Below are positions 47,237 to 56,038 of a DNA stretch of 64,000 bases, piece after piece (within the stretch, counting starts at the first letter, position 1; the number at the start of each line of letters is the position of its first letter). This DNA is from Tychonema sp. LEGE 06208 (GTDB taxonomy: Bacteria > Cyanobacteriota > Cyanobacteriia > Cyanobacteriales > Microcoleaceae). The translations under genes were made by a program, and so were the position numbers. The notes beneath the pieces are model-generated. The model saw only the letters and a list, made by a program, of their open reading frames with translations, searched no databases and had not been told where the DNA came from. Location: contig NZ_JADEWT010000004.1 of assembly GCF_015207505.1 (NCBI RefSeq), positions 52,296-116,295 on the forward strand, given 5' to 3'.

Positions 47237-50200
47237 CTAATCCTTTGGTAGTCCTAAATCTGGCAAGCTTTTTACAATTATAACGGTTTCTAAGCTGACG
47301 GTGATTACTTGTTTGATTAAGCGCACGATGTATTCTTCATCATCGAGTCGGTTGGGATCGTTGGTGATACCGCTTCGTTTATCGGTGCTGATTTGGTATT
47401 GATCGACGATCCAATCTAGGGCGGAACGGTTGCCGAGGCGATATTCTAATACTTCTGGGGGAATGCCTGTCAGCGTCAGGAAGTCGTTATATTTGATTTG
47501 GGTTTTGTCTTTGCTGAGGCGCATTTTTTCGACTCGCCAATCTATCGGGAGGTCTTTGTTTTCGATATGTTTGAGGCGATATTCGGGTTGTTGTTCGTAG
47601 TTGATATGGATTTCGGCGAGGCGTTTTCCTGCTGTGGCAAAAGGATTAAATTCTGGCGCGAAGGGGATGCGCGGTAGTTCGCGTTTGAGGTTAGCGGCGT
47701 AACGTTGGCGATAGTGGGGATGATGGAGTACGGCGTAGGTGTAATGGAAGATGTCCCATTTGGTAATCTTGGGATCTTGATAATGGGTGTGAAATTGTTC
47801 TAACGCCCAATTTGTAATGTTTTCTTGACGATTATTTCCATTTTCATCATAGATATAAAATGGAAAACATTGAACTTGTCTCCCACCATAGTGCATATTT
47901 GGCAAACACGCACAGGCTAATGTTAAAAAAGGAATTTGAGGCTCAATTACTACTCCAATCACTTTGTTTTCTATTTCTGTATTTAGATTTGGGAAGAACC
48001 GAGCATTACTACCTGCTTCATCAATAATCACATCATCAAAATAGAGAAATCTTTTAGTGAAAGGTCTATATAAACTTGATCTTGCTTTAGATGAGTTAAA
48101 ATTTAGTTTTTTATAATTCTTCAGCGATCGCTTTAAATTGCGGCTCCATTTTACATTTTCATAGTCAAGAAAACTGTCAATATCAATAGGTTTTATTGAA
48201 TTATGATAACTAATGAGTTGAGTATTGTAATCACTACAAAAAACCTCTACTCTTTTAAGTAATTCGTCAAGAGTGAAATCATAGACTACTGAATCTCGAT
48301 TAGTAGAAACTCCTAAAGAATAAAGTTTAAAAACTGCTTCATCTTTATTCTGACTACTTCCTGATTTAACTTCTTTACTTCCTAAAGCAATAAAATTAAG
48401 AAAATCATTGCTCATATTTTGAGTCAACCAATTATTTTGACTGTCAGGAATAAGTTCTTGCCATTCCAAGTTATATAAACTTTGAGCATTTTCCAAGATC
48501 GTGAATTTATCTTTTCGTTTTGCTCTCCAGTCAACCTCTGAATACAGTAATTTATGCTCATCTATATTTCGCTTCTTTACGAAAAATGTTACGGCAACTC
48601 CTACCATTGCAGACAAGCCAAATACAGTATGTTTTTCACCAAGAGGAATTCCATCCCTCATTGAATCCTGTCTAATATCTCCCTTTAAATCCAAAACATA
48701 AATAGTGTTGAAATCTTTGGACAGATGATTTCTCATCGAATCAAAAGCTTTCTTATCTAAAAAACTGTTGTTAGTAACAAAAGCGACTATACCTTCATCC
48801 CCAATTCGATCGGATGCCCAACGTATAGCTTTAACATAAGGATCGCTGAGCTTGCTGAGTAGACTAGCTCTTGAATCTTTAGCATAGGTATCTGAGACTC
48901 TATCATCTACACCTTTTCTATCGGTTCTTTTATATTTACGATTTTTGTTATTGTCATTTTCATCAACTTGGTTGGTATTGTATGGTGGATTACCAAGAAT
49001 CACAAAAATTGGAGATTCTTGCTGTCTTTTGACTCTTTGTGTATTTTCTGGGACAAACAACGATAGCTGTTGCTCATCAATCATTTCAAAAGTATCAACT
49101 AAACAAATCCCCTCAAACGCCTCATACTTTCCAGTCTGCTCAAAATACTCATGCTCAATATTCATTGCAGCAATGTAATAGGGCAACAACATCACCTCAT
49201 TGCAATGCAACTCATGCTCATACTTATGAGGCAAAGCCGACTTCTGGATATCCGCAATCTCACGCATCACCCGCATGATGAAATTTCCCGTACCCACAAA
49301 CGGATCGAGAATATGCACACCCTTATCCACCAGAGACTTGCCAAACTCCCGTTGCAAAATCTCCTCCACACTCTTCACCATAAAATTCACAATCGGCTGT
49401 GGTGTATACACAATCCCATGCGTATCCGCCACCTTCGTCGAAAAGCCCTGAAAGAATTTCTCATAGACTGTATTCAAAAAATCTTGCTTTTGCGAAAAAT
49501 CATCAATCGTTGCAGCCGTCTCCTCGATCGCCCCATAAAACCGATCCAAACTACTCAAAAAATGAGCGCGGCTGAAATGCTTAGAAGTCAAGGCATTGAT
49601 CACTTTCTCAATCTCAACCGCAATAATATTCCGTTGAGCAAAATCTGGATTATTGAACACACTCCGAAAAATCCGTTCCGTCAATAAATGTTGAATCAAC
49701 ATCTCCTCAACCGCAGACTCCGATAGATTCGGATTAATCGACTGACGGCAAAGCTGCATAAATGTCGCAAACGCATCGATGAATTTTTTGTTAGTCTTCT
49801 CCTGTGTACGGATTAACTCAAGTAGCGCCGTTGCATGATCCTTTACGCGATCGCCAAATTCCTCAGCAGCTTTTTCCCATTGCGCGATCGCAGGCGCACG
49901 ATATTCAAAAAACTGGCGCACCACATCCACCAATTCCTGATCCTTGGTAATGTCTACATCCATCACCAACTTGCCATCTTGATAAAGAATGGCGCGATCG
50001 GGCTGCTGAAAAATAATATTGTCTTTGGGATAGCCCACTGCAAATTTTTTCTGAACTTCCTTCTTCAGATCATCCTTACTATCCTTCGCTTCCCAGTAAG
50101 CACGCGGTAAATGATAAATATCTACCAACGCCCCATCGATGCGAATTGGCTGCTTGTTCGATCGCTTAATTGCAAATTGCTGTTCCAAAGTCCATTCAAA

Positions 50201-50344
50201 CTGTCGCCCACAGGACTCCAGCAATTGCTGAAAAGCCGATAACACCGCCCCTTCATGGACTATACCTAACTTGGCGTAGCGATCCAACGCTTCATAGTAA
50301 TTTTTGATTGGCTTGTGCGATGGCTTGAGGCTAAGACTAGGCAT
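47237..50344 (-). CDS. Single-chain restriction-modification enzyme (Type IIG-like)
   Basis: A 1035-residue protein combining nuclease, methylase and specificity regions. The N-terminal nuclease has a PD-(D/E)XK-like core with D70 (RIDGALVD), E85 and K87 (YWEAKDSKDD). A helical linker leads to the adenine methyltransferase domain with SAM motif DPFVGTGNF (347-355) and catalytic NPPYN (452-456). The C-terminal half, including MHYGGRQVQCFPFYIYDE and WDIFHYTYAVLHHPHYR, is a target-recognition and conserved tail as in type ISP enzymes, but the helicase found in type ISP is absent. It would both methylate and cut DNA. No separate subunit is nearby. Confidence 0.88.
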   Translation of the reverse strand: MPSLSLKPSHKPIKNYYEALDRYAKLGIVHEGAVLSAFQQLLESCGRQFEWTLEQQFAIKRSNKQPIRIDGALVDIYHLPRAYWEAKDSKDDLKKEVQKKFAVGYPKDNIIFQQPDRAILYQDGKLVMDVDITKDQELVDVVRQFFEYRAPAIAQWEKAAEEFGDRVKDHATALLELIRTQEKTNKKFIDAFATFMQLCRQSINPNLSESAVEEMLIQHLLTERIFRSVFNNPDFAQRNIIAVEIEKVINALTSKHFSRAHFLSSLDRFYGAIEETAATIDDFSQKQDFLNTVYEKFFQGFSTKVADTHGIVYTPQPIVNFMVKSVEEILQREFGKSLVDKGVHILDPFVGTGNFIMRVMREIADIQKSALPHKYEHELHCNEVMLLPYYIAAMNIEHEYFEQTGKYEAFEGICLVDTFEMIDEQQLSLFVPENTQRVKRQQESPIFVILGNPPYNTNQVDENDNNKNRKYKRTDRKGVDDRVSDTYAKDSRASLLSKLSDPYVKAIRWASDRIGDEGIVAFVTNNSFLDKKAFDSMRNHLSKDFNTIYVLDLKGDIRQDSMRDGIPLGEKHTVFGLSAMVGVAVTFFVKKRNIDEHKLLYSEVDWRAKRKDKFTILENAQSLYNLEWQELIPDSQNNWLTQNMSNDFLNFIALGSKEVKSGSSQNKDEAVFKLYSLGVSTNRDSVVYDFTLDELLKRVEVFCSDYNTQLISYHNSIKPIDIDSFLDYENVKWSRNLKRSLKNYKKLNFNSSKARSSLYRPFTKRFLYFDDVIIDEAGSNARFFPNLNTEIENKVIGVVIEPQIPFLTLACACLPNMHYGGRQVQCFPFYIYDENGNNRQENITNWALEQFHTHYQDPKITKWDIFHYTYAVLHHPHYRQRYAANLKRELPRIPFAPEFNPFATAGKRLAEIHINYEQQPEYRLKHIENKDLPIDWRVEKMRLSKDKTQIKYNDFLTLTGIPPEVLEYRLGNRSALDWIVDQYQISTDKRSGITNDPNRLDDEEYIVRLIKQVITVSLETVIIVKSLPDLGLPKD

Positions 50345-50551
50345 ATTCAGTCTGTATGAGATAGGGGATAAGACTACTATAAACTAACTGCGAAAATCTG
50401 GCGATCGCCGATTTTTGATTTTGTTTAACTTAAGATGGATGAGTAATCATTTTATTCCTGGGTTGAATAGACATCTCCAGAAATCATAGATCGACTCAAG
50501 CATAGCCAGGGCTTGAAATTCATTTTTGGAGATGTCTAATAGGCGAATTTA

Positions 50552-51346
50552 TTAAACAATCGATCGCACCACTCCACCCTCGACTCGCAAGGCAGCACCA
50601 TTAATTGCAGAGGCTAAAGGACTAGCAACAAATGCAACTAATGCAGCAACTTCAGACGTTGAAGCAAATCGCTGAATCAGGGAAGATGGACGAGTCTTGG
50701 TAAAAAACTCTTTCTCAACTTGTTCGGCTGAAATATTTTGCTCCTTGGCAAGTCCCTCGATAAAAGTTTCCACTCCTTCGGAACGGGTTGGCCCTGGCAA
50801 TACGGTATTCACCGTGACACAACTGCCTGCGGTTGTTTCAGCTAAACCACGAGCCAAGGCTATTTGTGCAGTCTTGGTAACGCCATAGTGAATCATTTCA
50901 GCGGGAATATTCAAGCCAGATTCACTAGAGATGAAAATAATGCGTCCCCAATCTTTTTTTAGCATCAAAGGTAAGTAAAAACGCGATAGCCTTACACCGC
51001 TCATCACGTTTACTTCCATAAAGTTCATCCACTCTTCATCGGAGATATTTTCAAATGCTGTAGCGCCATAAATTCCCAAGTTGTTGACCAAAATGTTGAC
51101 GAATGGCACTTGTTGAAACAACAATTCAGCTCCAGCTTGCGTTCCCAAATCGGCAGCAATTCCCTGAAGTTTGGCCTTGGGGACGCTTTGCTGAATGCTT
51201 TTGAGGGCATGGTTTACGCGCTCTTCCGTTCTGCCATTGACTATGACAGTTGCTCCTTCCTGGGCAAGTGTCGTGGCGATCGCTAATCCAATTCCGGCGG
51301 TGGAACCGCTGACCAATGCAATCCGATCTGATAGTTGGAGATCCAT
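50552..51346 (-). CDS. SDR-family oxidoreductase
   Basis: A 264-residue classical short-chain dehydrogenase. The cofactor motif is VSGSTAGIGLAIA (TGxxxGIG-like), followed by NNLG in LVNNLGIYGA. The catalytic Ser-Tyr-Lys set is FISSESGL, with Tyr-Gly-Val-Thr-Lys in MIHYGVTKTAQIAL. The length is normal. It is in a group of three oxidoreductases on the same strand but 300 bases apart from the next, so it likely has its own promoter. Substrate unknown. Confidence 0.9.
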   Translation of the reverse strand: MDLQLSDRIALVSGSTAGIGLAIATTLAQEGATVIVNGRTEERVNHALKSIQQSVPKAKLQGIAADLGTQAGAELLFQQVPFVNILVNNLGIYGATAFENISDEEWMNFMEVNVMSGVRLSRFYLPLMLKKDWGRIIFISSESGLNIPAEMIHYGVTKTAQIALARGLAETTAGSCVTVNTVLPGPTRSEGVETFIEGLAKEQNISAEQVEKEFFTKTRPSSLIQRFASTSEVAALVAFVASPLASAINGAALRVEGGVVRSIV

Positions 51347-51433
51347 ACTTTCTTAAACCAAATAATTTATCAGCGATCTAGGGTTTCAATTTGCTCAAAT
51401 AATGAAGCAACTGCCGACTCAATCAGTGGCTAC

Positions 51434-51647
51434 CCATTAGTGTCAACTTAAGGCTGAAAGCTTTGGTATTTATCGCTTTTACCTAAGTCGAGATCCCCCT
51501 AAATCCCCCGGATAGTCGGGGGACTTTGAAAAGACTCCTATCCCCCCCGACTATCCGGGGGAGTAGGGGGCAAGCTAAGGGGGGATATAGATTTAATAGT
51601 CAAACAACAGTCTTTGGCTGGGTTTGACGTTAAGTTGACACTAATGG
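51434..51647. mobile_element. MITE-like element with 18-bp TIRs and nested G/C-rich palindromes
   Basis: Ends CCATTAGTGTCAACTTAA (51434-51451) and its perfect complement (51630-51647) bracket 214 bases without a gene. Inside, CCCCCGGATAGTCGGGGG and CCCCCGACTATCCGGGGG are complementary, within the common cyanobacterial ATCCCCCTAAATCCCCC repeat. GGCTAC occurs on each side (immediately left; one base off on the right), suggesting a target duplication. It abuts the stop codon of the next gene. Confidence 0.65.
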
Positions 51648-51654
51648 CGGCTAC

Positions 51655-52659
51655 CTAATCCAGTTTTACCACCATTTTACCCACATTTTTGCCTTCAAAA
51701 AGACCGATAAACGCATCCACCGCTCGCTCGATTCCTGCCACCTCTGTTTCCTTATTCTTCAATTTTCCAGCTTGGAAATAGCCGCCCACTTCTTGTTCAA
51801 ATTCACTCTGGCGATCGAGCCAATCGCGAACAATTAGCCCTTTCATCGTCAAGCGTTTGCCAATCATATTAAATAGATTGGAAGGGCCCGGCTGCGGTTT
51901 TTCATCGTTATAACCGGAGATGCTGCCACAAGCGATAATCCGGCCGTGCACGCGCAATGCCGAGAGCGCCGCTTCCAGCGTTTCGCCTCCTACATTATCG
52001 AAATAGACATCAATTCCGTCGGGTGCTGCCTGATTCAGTTGTTCGAGAATAGGGCCGGCCTTGTAATCGAAGGCGCTATCAAATCCGCATTCTTCCTGCA
52101 GAAACTTGATTTTTTCCATTGAACCGGCTGAGCCGATGACATGGCATCCGCGCAATGAAGCCAGTTGTCCGGCGACATTTCCCACCGCGCCTGCGGCTCC
52201 CGAAATAAAAATAACATCGCCGGCTTTGACTTCTACCAAATTCAACCCAACCCAAGCAGTCATACCTGTCATGCCGAGGGCACCGAGGTAAACTGAGAGC
52301 GGTTGAATGTCGCGGCTAACCTGATGCAAATCTTTGGGTGCAGCGATGAAGTATTCTCGCCAGCCATAGTTGGAAGTCACAACATCACCCGGCTTTAATT
52401 CCTGGGCACGAGACTCGATTACCTCGCCGACTGCGCCGCCTTCGAGTGCTTTTCCTAACGCGAAGGATGGAACATAGGATTTCCCCTCGTTCATGCGACC
52501 GCGCATATATGGATCGACTGACATATAGAGATTGCGAACGAGCACTTGCCCATCTTGAATTGGCTCTAGTTCTGTTTGCGCGATCGCAAAGTTATCTGCG
52601 GTAGGAATCCCCTTGGGGCGGGAGACTAGCCGAATCTCGCGGCTCACGATCTCTGTCAT
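51655..52659 (-). CDS. NADP-dependent MDR oxidoreductase (leukotriene B4 dehydrogenase-like)
   Basis: A 334-residue medium-chain reductase without zinc ligands. It has VRNLYMSVDPYMRGRMNEG near the N-terminus, the nucleotide-binding segment VFISGAAGAVGNVAGQLASL (AxxGxxG type) and YFDNVGGETLEAAL, all typical of the LTB4 dehydrogenase/curcumin reductase subgroup. These enzymes reduce the double bond of alpha,beta-unsaturated carbonyls and may detoxify reactive aldehydes. It lies about 90 bases behind another SDR gene on the same strand. A repeat element sits right at its 3-prime end. Confidence 0.92.
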   Translation of the reverse strand: MTEIVSREIRLVSRPKGIPTADNFAIAQTELEPIQDGQVLVRNLYMSVDPYMRGRMNEGKSYVPSFALGKALEGGAVGEVIESRAQELKPGDVVTSNYGWREYFIAAPKDLHQVSRDIQPLSVYLGALGMTGMTAWVGLNLVEVKAGDVIFISGAAGAVGNVAGQLASLRGCHVIGSAGSMEKIKFLQEECGFDSAFDYKAGPILEQLNQAAPDGIDVYFDNVGGETLEAALSALRVHGRIIACGSISGYNDEKPQPGPSNLFNMIGKRLTMKGLIVRDWLDRQSEFEQEVGGYFQAGKLKNKETEVAGIERAVDAFIGLFEGKNVGKMVVKLD

Positions 52660-52745
52660 AATTTTATCCTCATTAGTTATTAGCCCAAATTTATTGGTTT
52701 ACCTCATCAATTGACTGTTTTTTGTTTTGCGATCGCCCCATTAAT

Positions 52746-53483
52746 CTAAAGTTCTTGACGAGTCGGACGGATGATCATTTCATTCACATCAACATCAGCG
52801 GGCTGTTCAATCGCATAGGCGATCGCCCTAGCAATAGCATCTGCATCAATAGCTATTTCATAAAGTGCATTAATGTTCGCTGCTGTATCTTCATCGCTAA
52901 TCGTAGTAGTCAACTCAGTCGCAACTGCCCCTGGTGAGATATTAGTCGATCGAATTTCACCGTTTGACTCTAATCGCAGCCCTTCCGAGAGCGCTCGCAC
53001 TGCGAACTTAGTAGCACAATAAACCGCCGATCCGGGAAACACTTTATGTCCGGCGACAGATGATAGATTAATGACGTGACCGGACTTTTGCTGGCGCATA
53101 GTTGGTAACACGGCCGCAATCCCATAGAGAACGCCCTTGATGTTGACATCAATCATTTGATCCCACTCTTCCACCTTGATTTGGTCGAGGGGAGAGAGCG
53201 GCATCAACCCGGCATTATTGATTAGCACGTCGATCCGGCCGTAGGTGCTCAAAGTTTTTTGCGCCAAGGATTCCACCTGTGCGCGATCGGTGACATCCGT
53301 CACTAAGTAGGTTGCAGTTCCTCCCGATCGGGCGATCGCATCAACCAGTTCTTTGAGCCGATCTTCGCGGCGGGCAGCTAACATTAGTTTGGCTCCACTA
53401 GCAGCAAGTCGCTTCGCTGTCGCCTCACCTAATCCACTGCTGGCTCCGGTGATAATTACCACTTTGTTTTGAATTTCAGACAT
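52746..53483 (-). CDS. SDR-family oxidoreductase (YdfG-like)
   Basis: A 245-residue short-chain dehydrogenase. Cofactor motif: [21 protein letters not shown] in [11 protein letters not shown] suggests NADPH preference. NNAG is in [15 protein letters not shown], and catalytic residues are in [24 protein letters not shown] (Ser, Tyr, Lys). It closely resembles the YdfG/serine dehydrogenase-like group. It lies upstream of the MDR oxidoreductase with about 90 bases between, possibly co-transcribed. Confidence 0.92.
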   Translation of the reverse strand: MSEIQNKVVIITGASSGLGEATAKRLAASGAKLMLAARREDRLKELVDAIARSGGTATYLVTDVTDRAQVESLAQKTLSTYGRIDVLINNAGLMPLSPLDQIKVEEWDQMIDVNIKGVLYGIAAVLPTMRQQKSGHVINLSSVAGHKVFPGSAVYCATKFAVRALSEGLRLESNGEIRSTNISPGAVATELTTTISDEDTAANINALYEIAIDADAIARAIAYAIEQPADVDVNEMIIRPTRQEL

Positions 53484-53564
53484 ATTAATTTCTGCGGGTT
53501 ATTGAGTGTGGGTCATCAAACATTTGATGCTGAAATCAGCTAAACTCAGCATTATTCTATCAGC

Positions 53565-53924
53565 TCAACTAGCTTGTAGCTTGATCAATGTTTGTGTACC
53601 AGCAGCATCACTAATCCGAACCGCTATCATCACGCCATTTGAGTCTTGTCCGGTTAAAATTTCAGTTGGTGAATCGATGGTGTGAGCGTAAGTCACCTCA
53701 TCTTTACCCACTTCAATCACCAAATCATCTCCCTTGCCAGGGCGATCGTAAACAATAGCATGAAGAGGTGCGTTCTTAATCACTTCGGCATCACCGAGTT
53801 CTGAATTGAGGATTTCGATGGAAATATGCCGTCCGCGATTACCATCTGAAAACTGATCGAAAAATTCACCCCATCGCTCGCGCGGCACAGATTTGTTGAT
53901 GTCAATTTTATTTGTCATTATCAT
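53565..53924 (-). CDS. DUF5335 family protein
   Basis: A 119-residue soluble protein with VPRERWGEFFDQFSDGNRG near the N-terminus and LVIEVGKDEVTYAHTIDSPTE in the middle, features of DUF5335. The fold is probably a small beta-rich domain. The start may be the second Met (MTNKIDINK). Family members commonly occur beside stress-island genes such as those that follow. The activity is unknown. Confidence 0.75.
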   Translation of the reverse strand: MIMTNKIDINKSVPRERWGEFFDQFSDGNRGRHISIEILNSELGDAEVIKNAPLHAIVYDRPGKGDDLVIEVGKDEVTYAHTIDSPTEILTGQDSNGVMIAVRISDAAGTQTLIKLQAS

Positions 53925-54006
53925 TCCTTGTGAAAAATCTTAAAAACAAAAAGAGCAATACAATAGTTGCTAAGTTTCACTATTTTATTGCTGTTAATTC
54001 AAAGCG

Positions 54007-54546
54007 TTAAACAGCGATCGACAAACTGATTTCATGACTAATTCTGTCTAGTCTCTGCTTCGCCTGACTGACATCCTCATGGCTGCCTGTCACAAGGATC
54101 GTGAACTCCCCTGCTTGGATTTTAGTCTCGTACTTCAGTACCTCGTTCTTCGGGATTCCTAACCCTCCCAAGGCACCCGCTAGTCCTCCTACAGCAGCAG
54201 CACCAGCGCCACCAACAAGCGTTCCTTCCAACCAACCCGCCAACACTCCAGCAACGGGGCCAGCAATGATGAGCGGAGCCATTCCGGGAATAAACAGCAC
54301 TCCAGCACCTGCTAAAATACCAAATAAACCTCCAACAAAGCTACCCCAATAACCACCTCCTGCGGCTCCAGCTTTCGCTGTATCTTTCCAGGTTAGAAAT
54401 CCGCGCACATTTTCAGTAGTCTGGTAGTCTTTGCCAATAATCGAGAGCTTTTCCATATCGAAGCCTTCTTTTTCCAACTCCAATACCACCCTTTCTGCTT
54501 CTGCATGGGATGGGAAAGAAGCAACAATCGTATGTGTGTATGCCAT
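54007..54546 (-). CDS. General stress protein 17M-like membrane protein
   Basis: A 179-residue protein. An N-terminal soluble segment, IVASFPSHAEAERVVLELEKEGFDMEKLSIIGKDY, resembles the GSP17M/YflT domain. Two Gly/Ala-rich hydrophobic hairpins (about 70-130) follow and the tail carries a short ferredoxin-like piece (GEFTILVTGSHEDVSQAKQRL). This arrangement is seen in cyanobacterial stress or low-temperature-induced membrane proteins. It sits within a cluster of stress-associated genes. The molecular role is not known. Confidence 0.8.
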   Translation of the reverse strand: MAYTHTIVASFPSHAEAERVVLELEKEGFDMEKLSIIGKDYQTTENVRGFLTWKDTAKAGAAGGGYWGSFVGGLFGILAGAGVLFIPGMAPLIIAGPVAGVLAGWLEGTLVGGAGAAAVGGLAGALGGLGIPKNEVLKYETKIQAGEFTILVTGSHEDVSQAKQRLDRISHEISLSIAV

Positions 54547-55155
54547 GAGTTAGTTTCCTTGGTTGTTTGTCCGAATGACGGAAAAAAAAATTGGTTCTTG
54601 ATTTGTTTTCTATTTTTTGACGTTCGATTTTACCTGGTCGAGCTTCGATTGAATCTCAACTTTGGTTTCTTTCGTCGTCAAATGAACTTTAACAAAAATT
54701 GCCTAATATAATCTCTACCTTTTGATTGAATTTTAACAAGAATTACCCAATATGATCTCTACCCTTTGATTGCTTTAAGGAGATGTTATATCAAAGGAAA
54801 ATAGCGGAAAAAATGGCATTGTTCCGCTCATAAGCATCTATCCTGAATCAGGTAAAATCTGGCGCATTTGAAAAGCGAAAGTCAGGAAACGGCACTGCCG
54901 TGTCCCTACAATTAATCGGCGTAGGGAAACGGCACTGCCGTGTCCTCTTACAATTAAGCAAGGTATGGAAACGCCACTGCCGTCTCCTCCTACAATTAAG
55001 CAAGGTATGGAAACGGCACTGCCGTCTCCTCCTCCTACAATTAATCGGCGTAGGGAAACGGCACTGCCGTCTCCTCTTTGCTGTCAACTGTCAACTGTCA
55101 ATTGCGTCGCCCTGAGCGTAGTCGAAGGGTCAACTATCAACTGTTTAATCGTGTC
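54547..55155. repeat. Intergenic region with a five-copy palindromic tandem array
   Basis: From about 54883 to 55076 a unit of 41-45 bases, (A/G)GGAAACGGCACTGCCGT(G/C)TCC...TACAATTAA(T/G)C(G/A), is repeated five times with small changes; each copy carries an ACGGCA(C)TGCCGT hairpin. A single relative is nested in the palindrome at 4656, another near 55885-55935. An adjacent CAACTGTCAACTGTC heptamer run ends at about 55110. The first 330 bases hold nothing recognised. Confidence 0.8.
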
Positions 55156-55584
55156 TTACTTATGCGTCGTAGTTCCCGCAGCAGTTGTGGCATCTAATCT
55201 GGTGGAAATCGCTTTCAAGGTAGCTTCTTCGGCTTCTTCCATCGTCGCCATTGCGAATAAGATCGCTGTGTTGGCATAATCCTCAGCTTTATCCGCCCGA
55301 TGTTCGAGTTTCTTGACTTCGCGACTCGCTTTCCATTCCTCGACGTTCGACTTCACCTCAGTTTCTTTTTCCTCAAATTGAGTTTGGAGCTTTGCCCGAT
55401 ACTCATCAAATTCTTGTTTTTTAGCATCTAGATTTGTCTTCATTCCGTCAAGTTTCGATTGCAGCTCAGATTGAGTATTTTTTGTGGCAGATTGAACGCT
55501 TTCCTTCAGCGACTTTGCCCGGTCTTCAATCGCTTCTAAATTGTCGTGTAGTTGGTTGGTGAAGTTGTCAATTGTCGTACTCAT
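55156..55584 (-). CDS. Coiled-coil protein of unknown function
   Basis: A 142-residue, almost entirely helical, highly charged protein (KSLKESVQSATKNTQSELQSKL, EFDEYRAKLQTQFEEKE). The last third, HRADKAEDYANTAILFAMATMEEAEEATLKAISTRLDA, is more hydrophobic and resembles a conserved C-terminal helix seen in small cyanobacterial and proteobacterial stress-island proteins. There is no signal peptide. Neighbouring GSP17M-like and P-type ATPase genes suggest a stress role, which is inference. Confidence 0.7.
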   Translation of the reverse strand: MSTTIDNFTNQLHDNLEAIEDRAKSLKESVQSATKNTQSELQSKLDGMKTNLDAKKQEFDEYRAKLQTQFEEKETEVKSNVEEWKASREVKKLEHRADKAEDYANTAILFAMATMEEAEEATLKAISTRLDATTAAGTTTHK

Positions 55585-56038
55585 GGTGATTCCTCTCGTA
55601 TGTTGAGTTTGTCGAATTGTTGGTAGTGTTATTAAATTGCCATCTGGCTACAAAAGTTTTTGTTCTAAGTAACCTCATCTACTGGTGAAAAACTAAAACA
55701 ACTCTTTAATGATTTGATGCTGGTGAGTTATTATTTTTAATAATAGCTTTAAATTGTGAAGAAAATCTGAGGTTTTGGTGAAATAAATATATCGCTAATT
55801 TATGACTATGCCGAGGCGTTTTGGCGCATCAGAACGGTTGATATCATTCCGGCTATGCCGGAATGATATAGAGGAGACTGCACGTGCTGTTTCCCTACAA
55901 TTAATCTGGCGTAGGATACGGCACTACTGTGTCCTGATTTCTCCCAAATGCGGGCTGTGGATTGATTATTTGACACCTAATTTTTAAATTTTATATAAGC
56001 AACCTTTGCTGCTAGAACTAATGTTTGACCGTCTCTGA
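55585..56038. other. Intergenic region with a perfect 13-bp palindrome
   Basis: About 450 bases. ATATCATTCCGGC-TAT-GCCGGAATGATAT (55841-55869) is a perfect inverted repeat, either a strong hairpin or a protein-binding site. Near 55885-55935 lies a degenerate copy of the 54.9-kb palindromic unit. No gene is supported. Confidence 0.6.

Noticed and set aside
49151..49687. 178-codon plus-strand frame opposite the restriction-modification gene
   Set aside because: His/Arg/Ile-rich antisense shadow of a gene with clear nuclease and methylase motifs.
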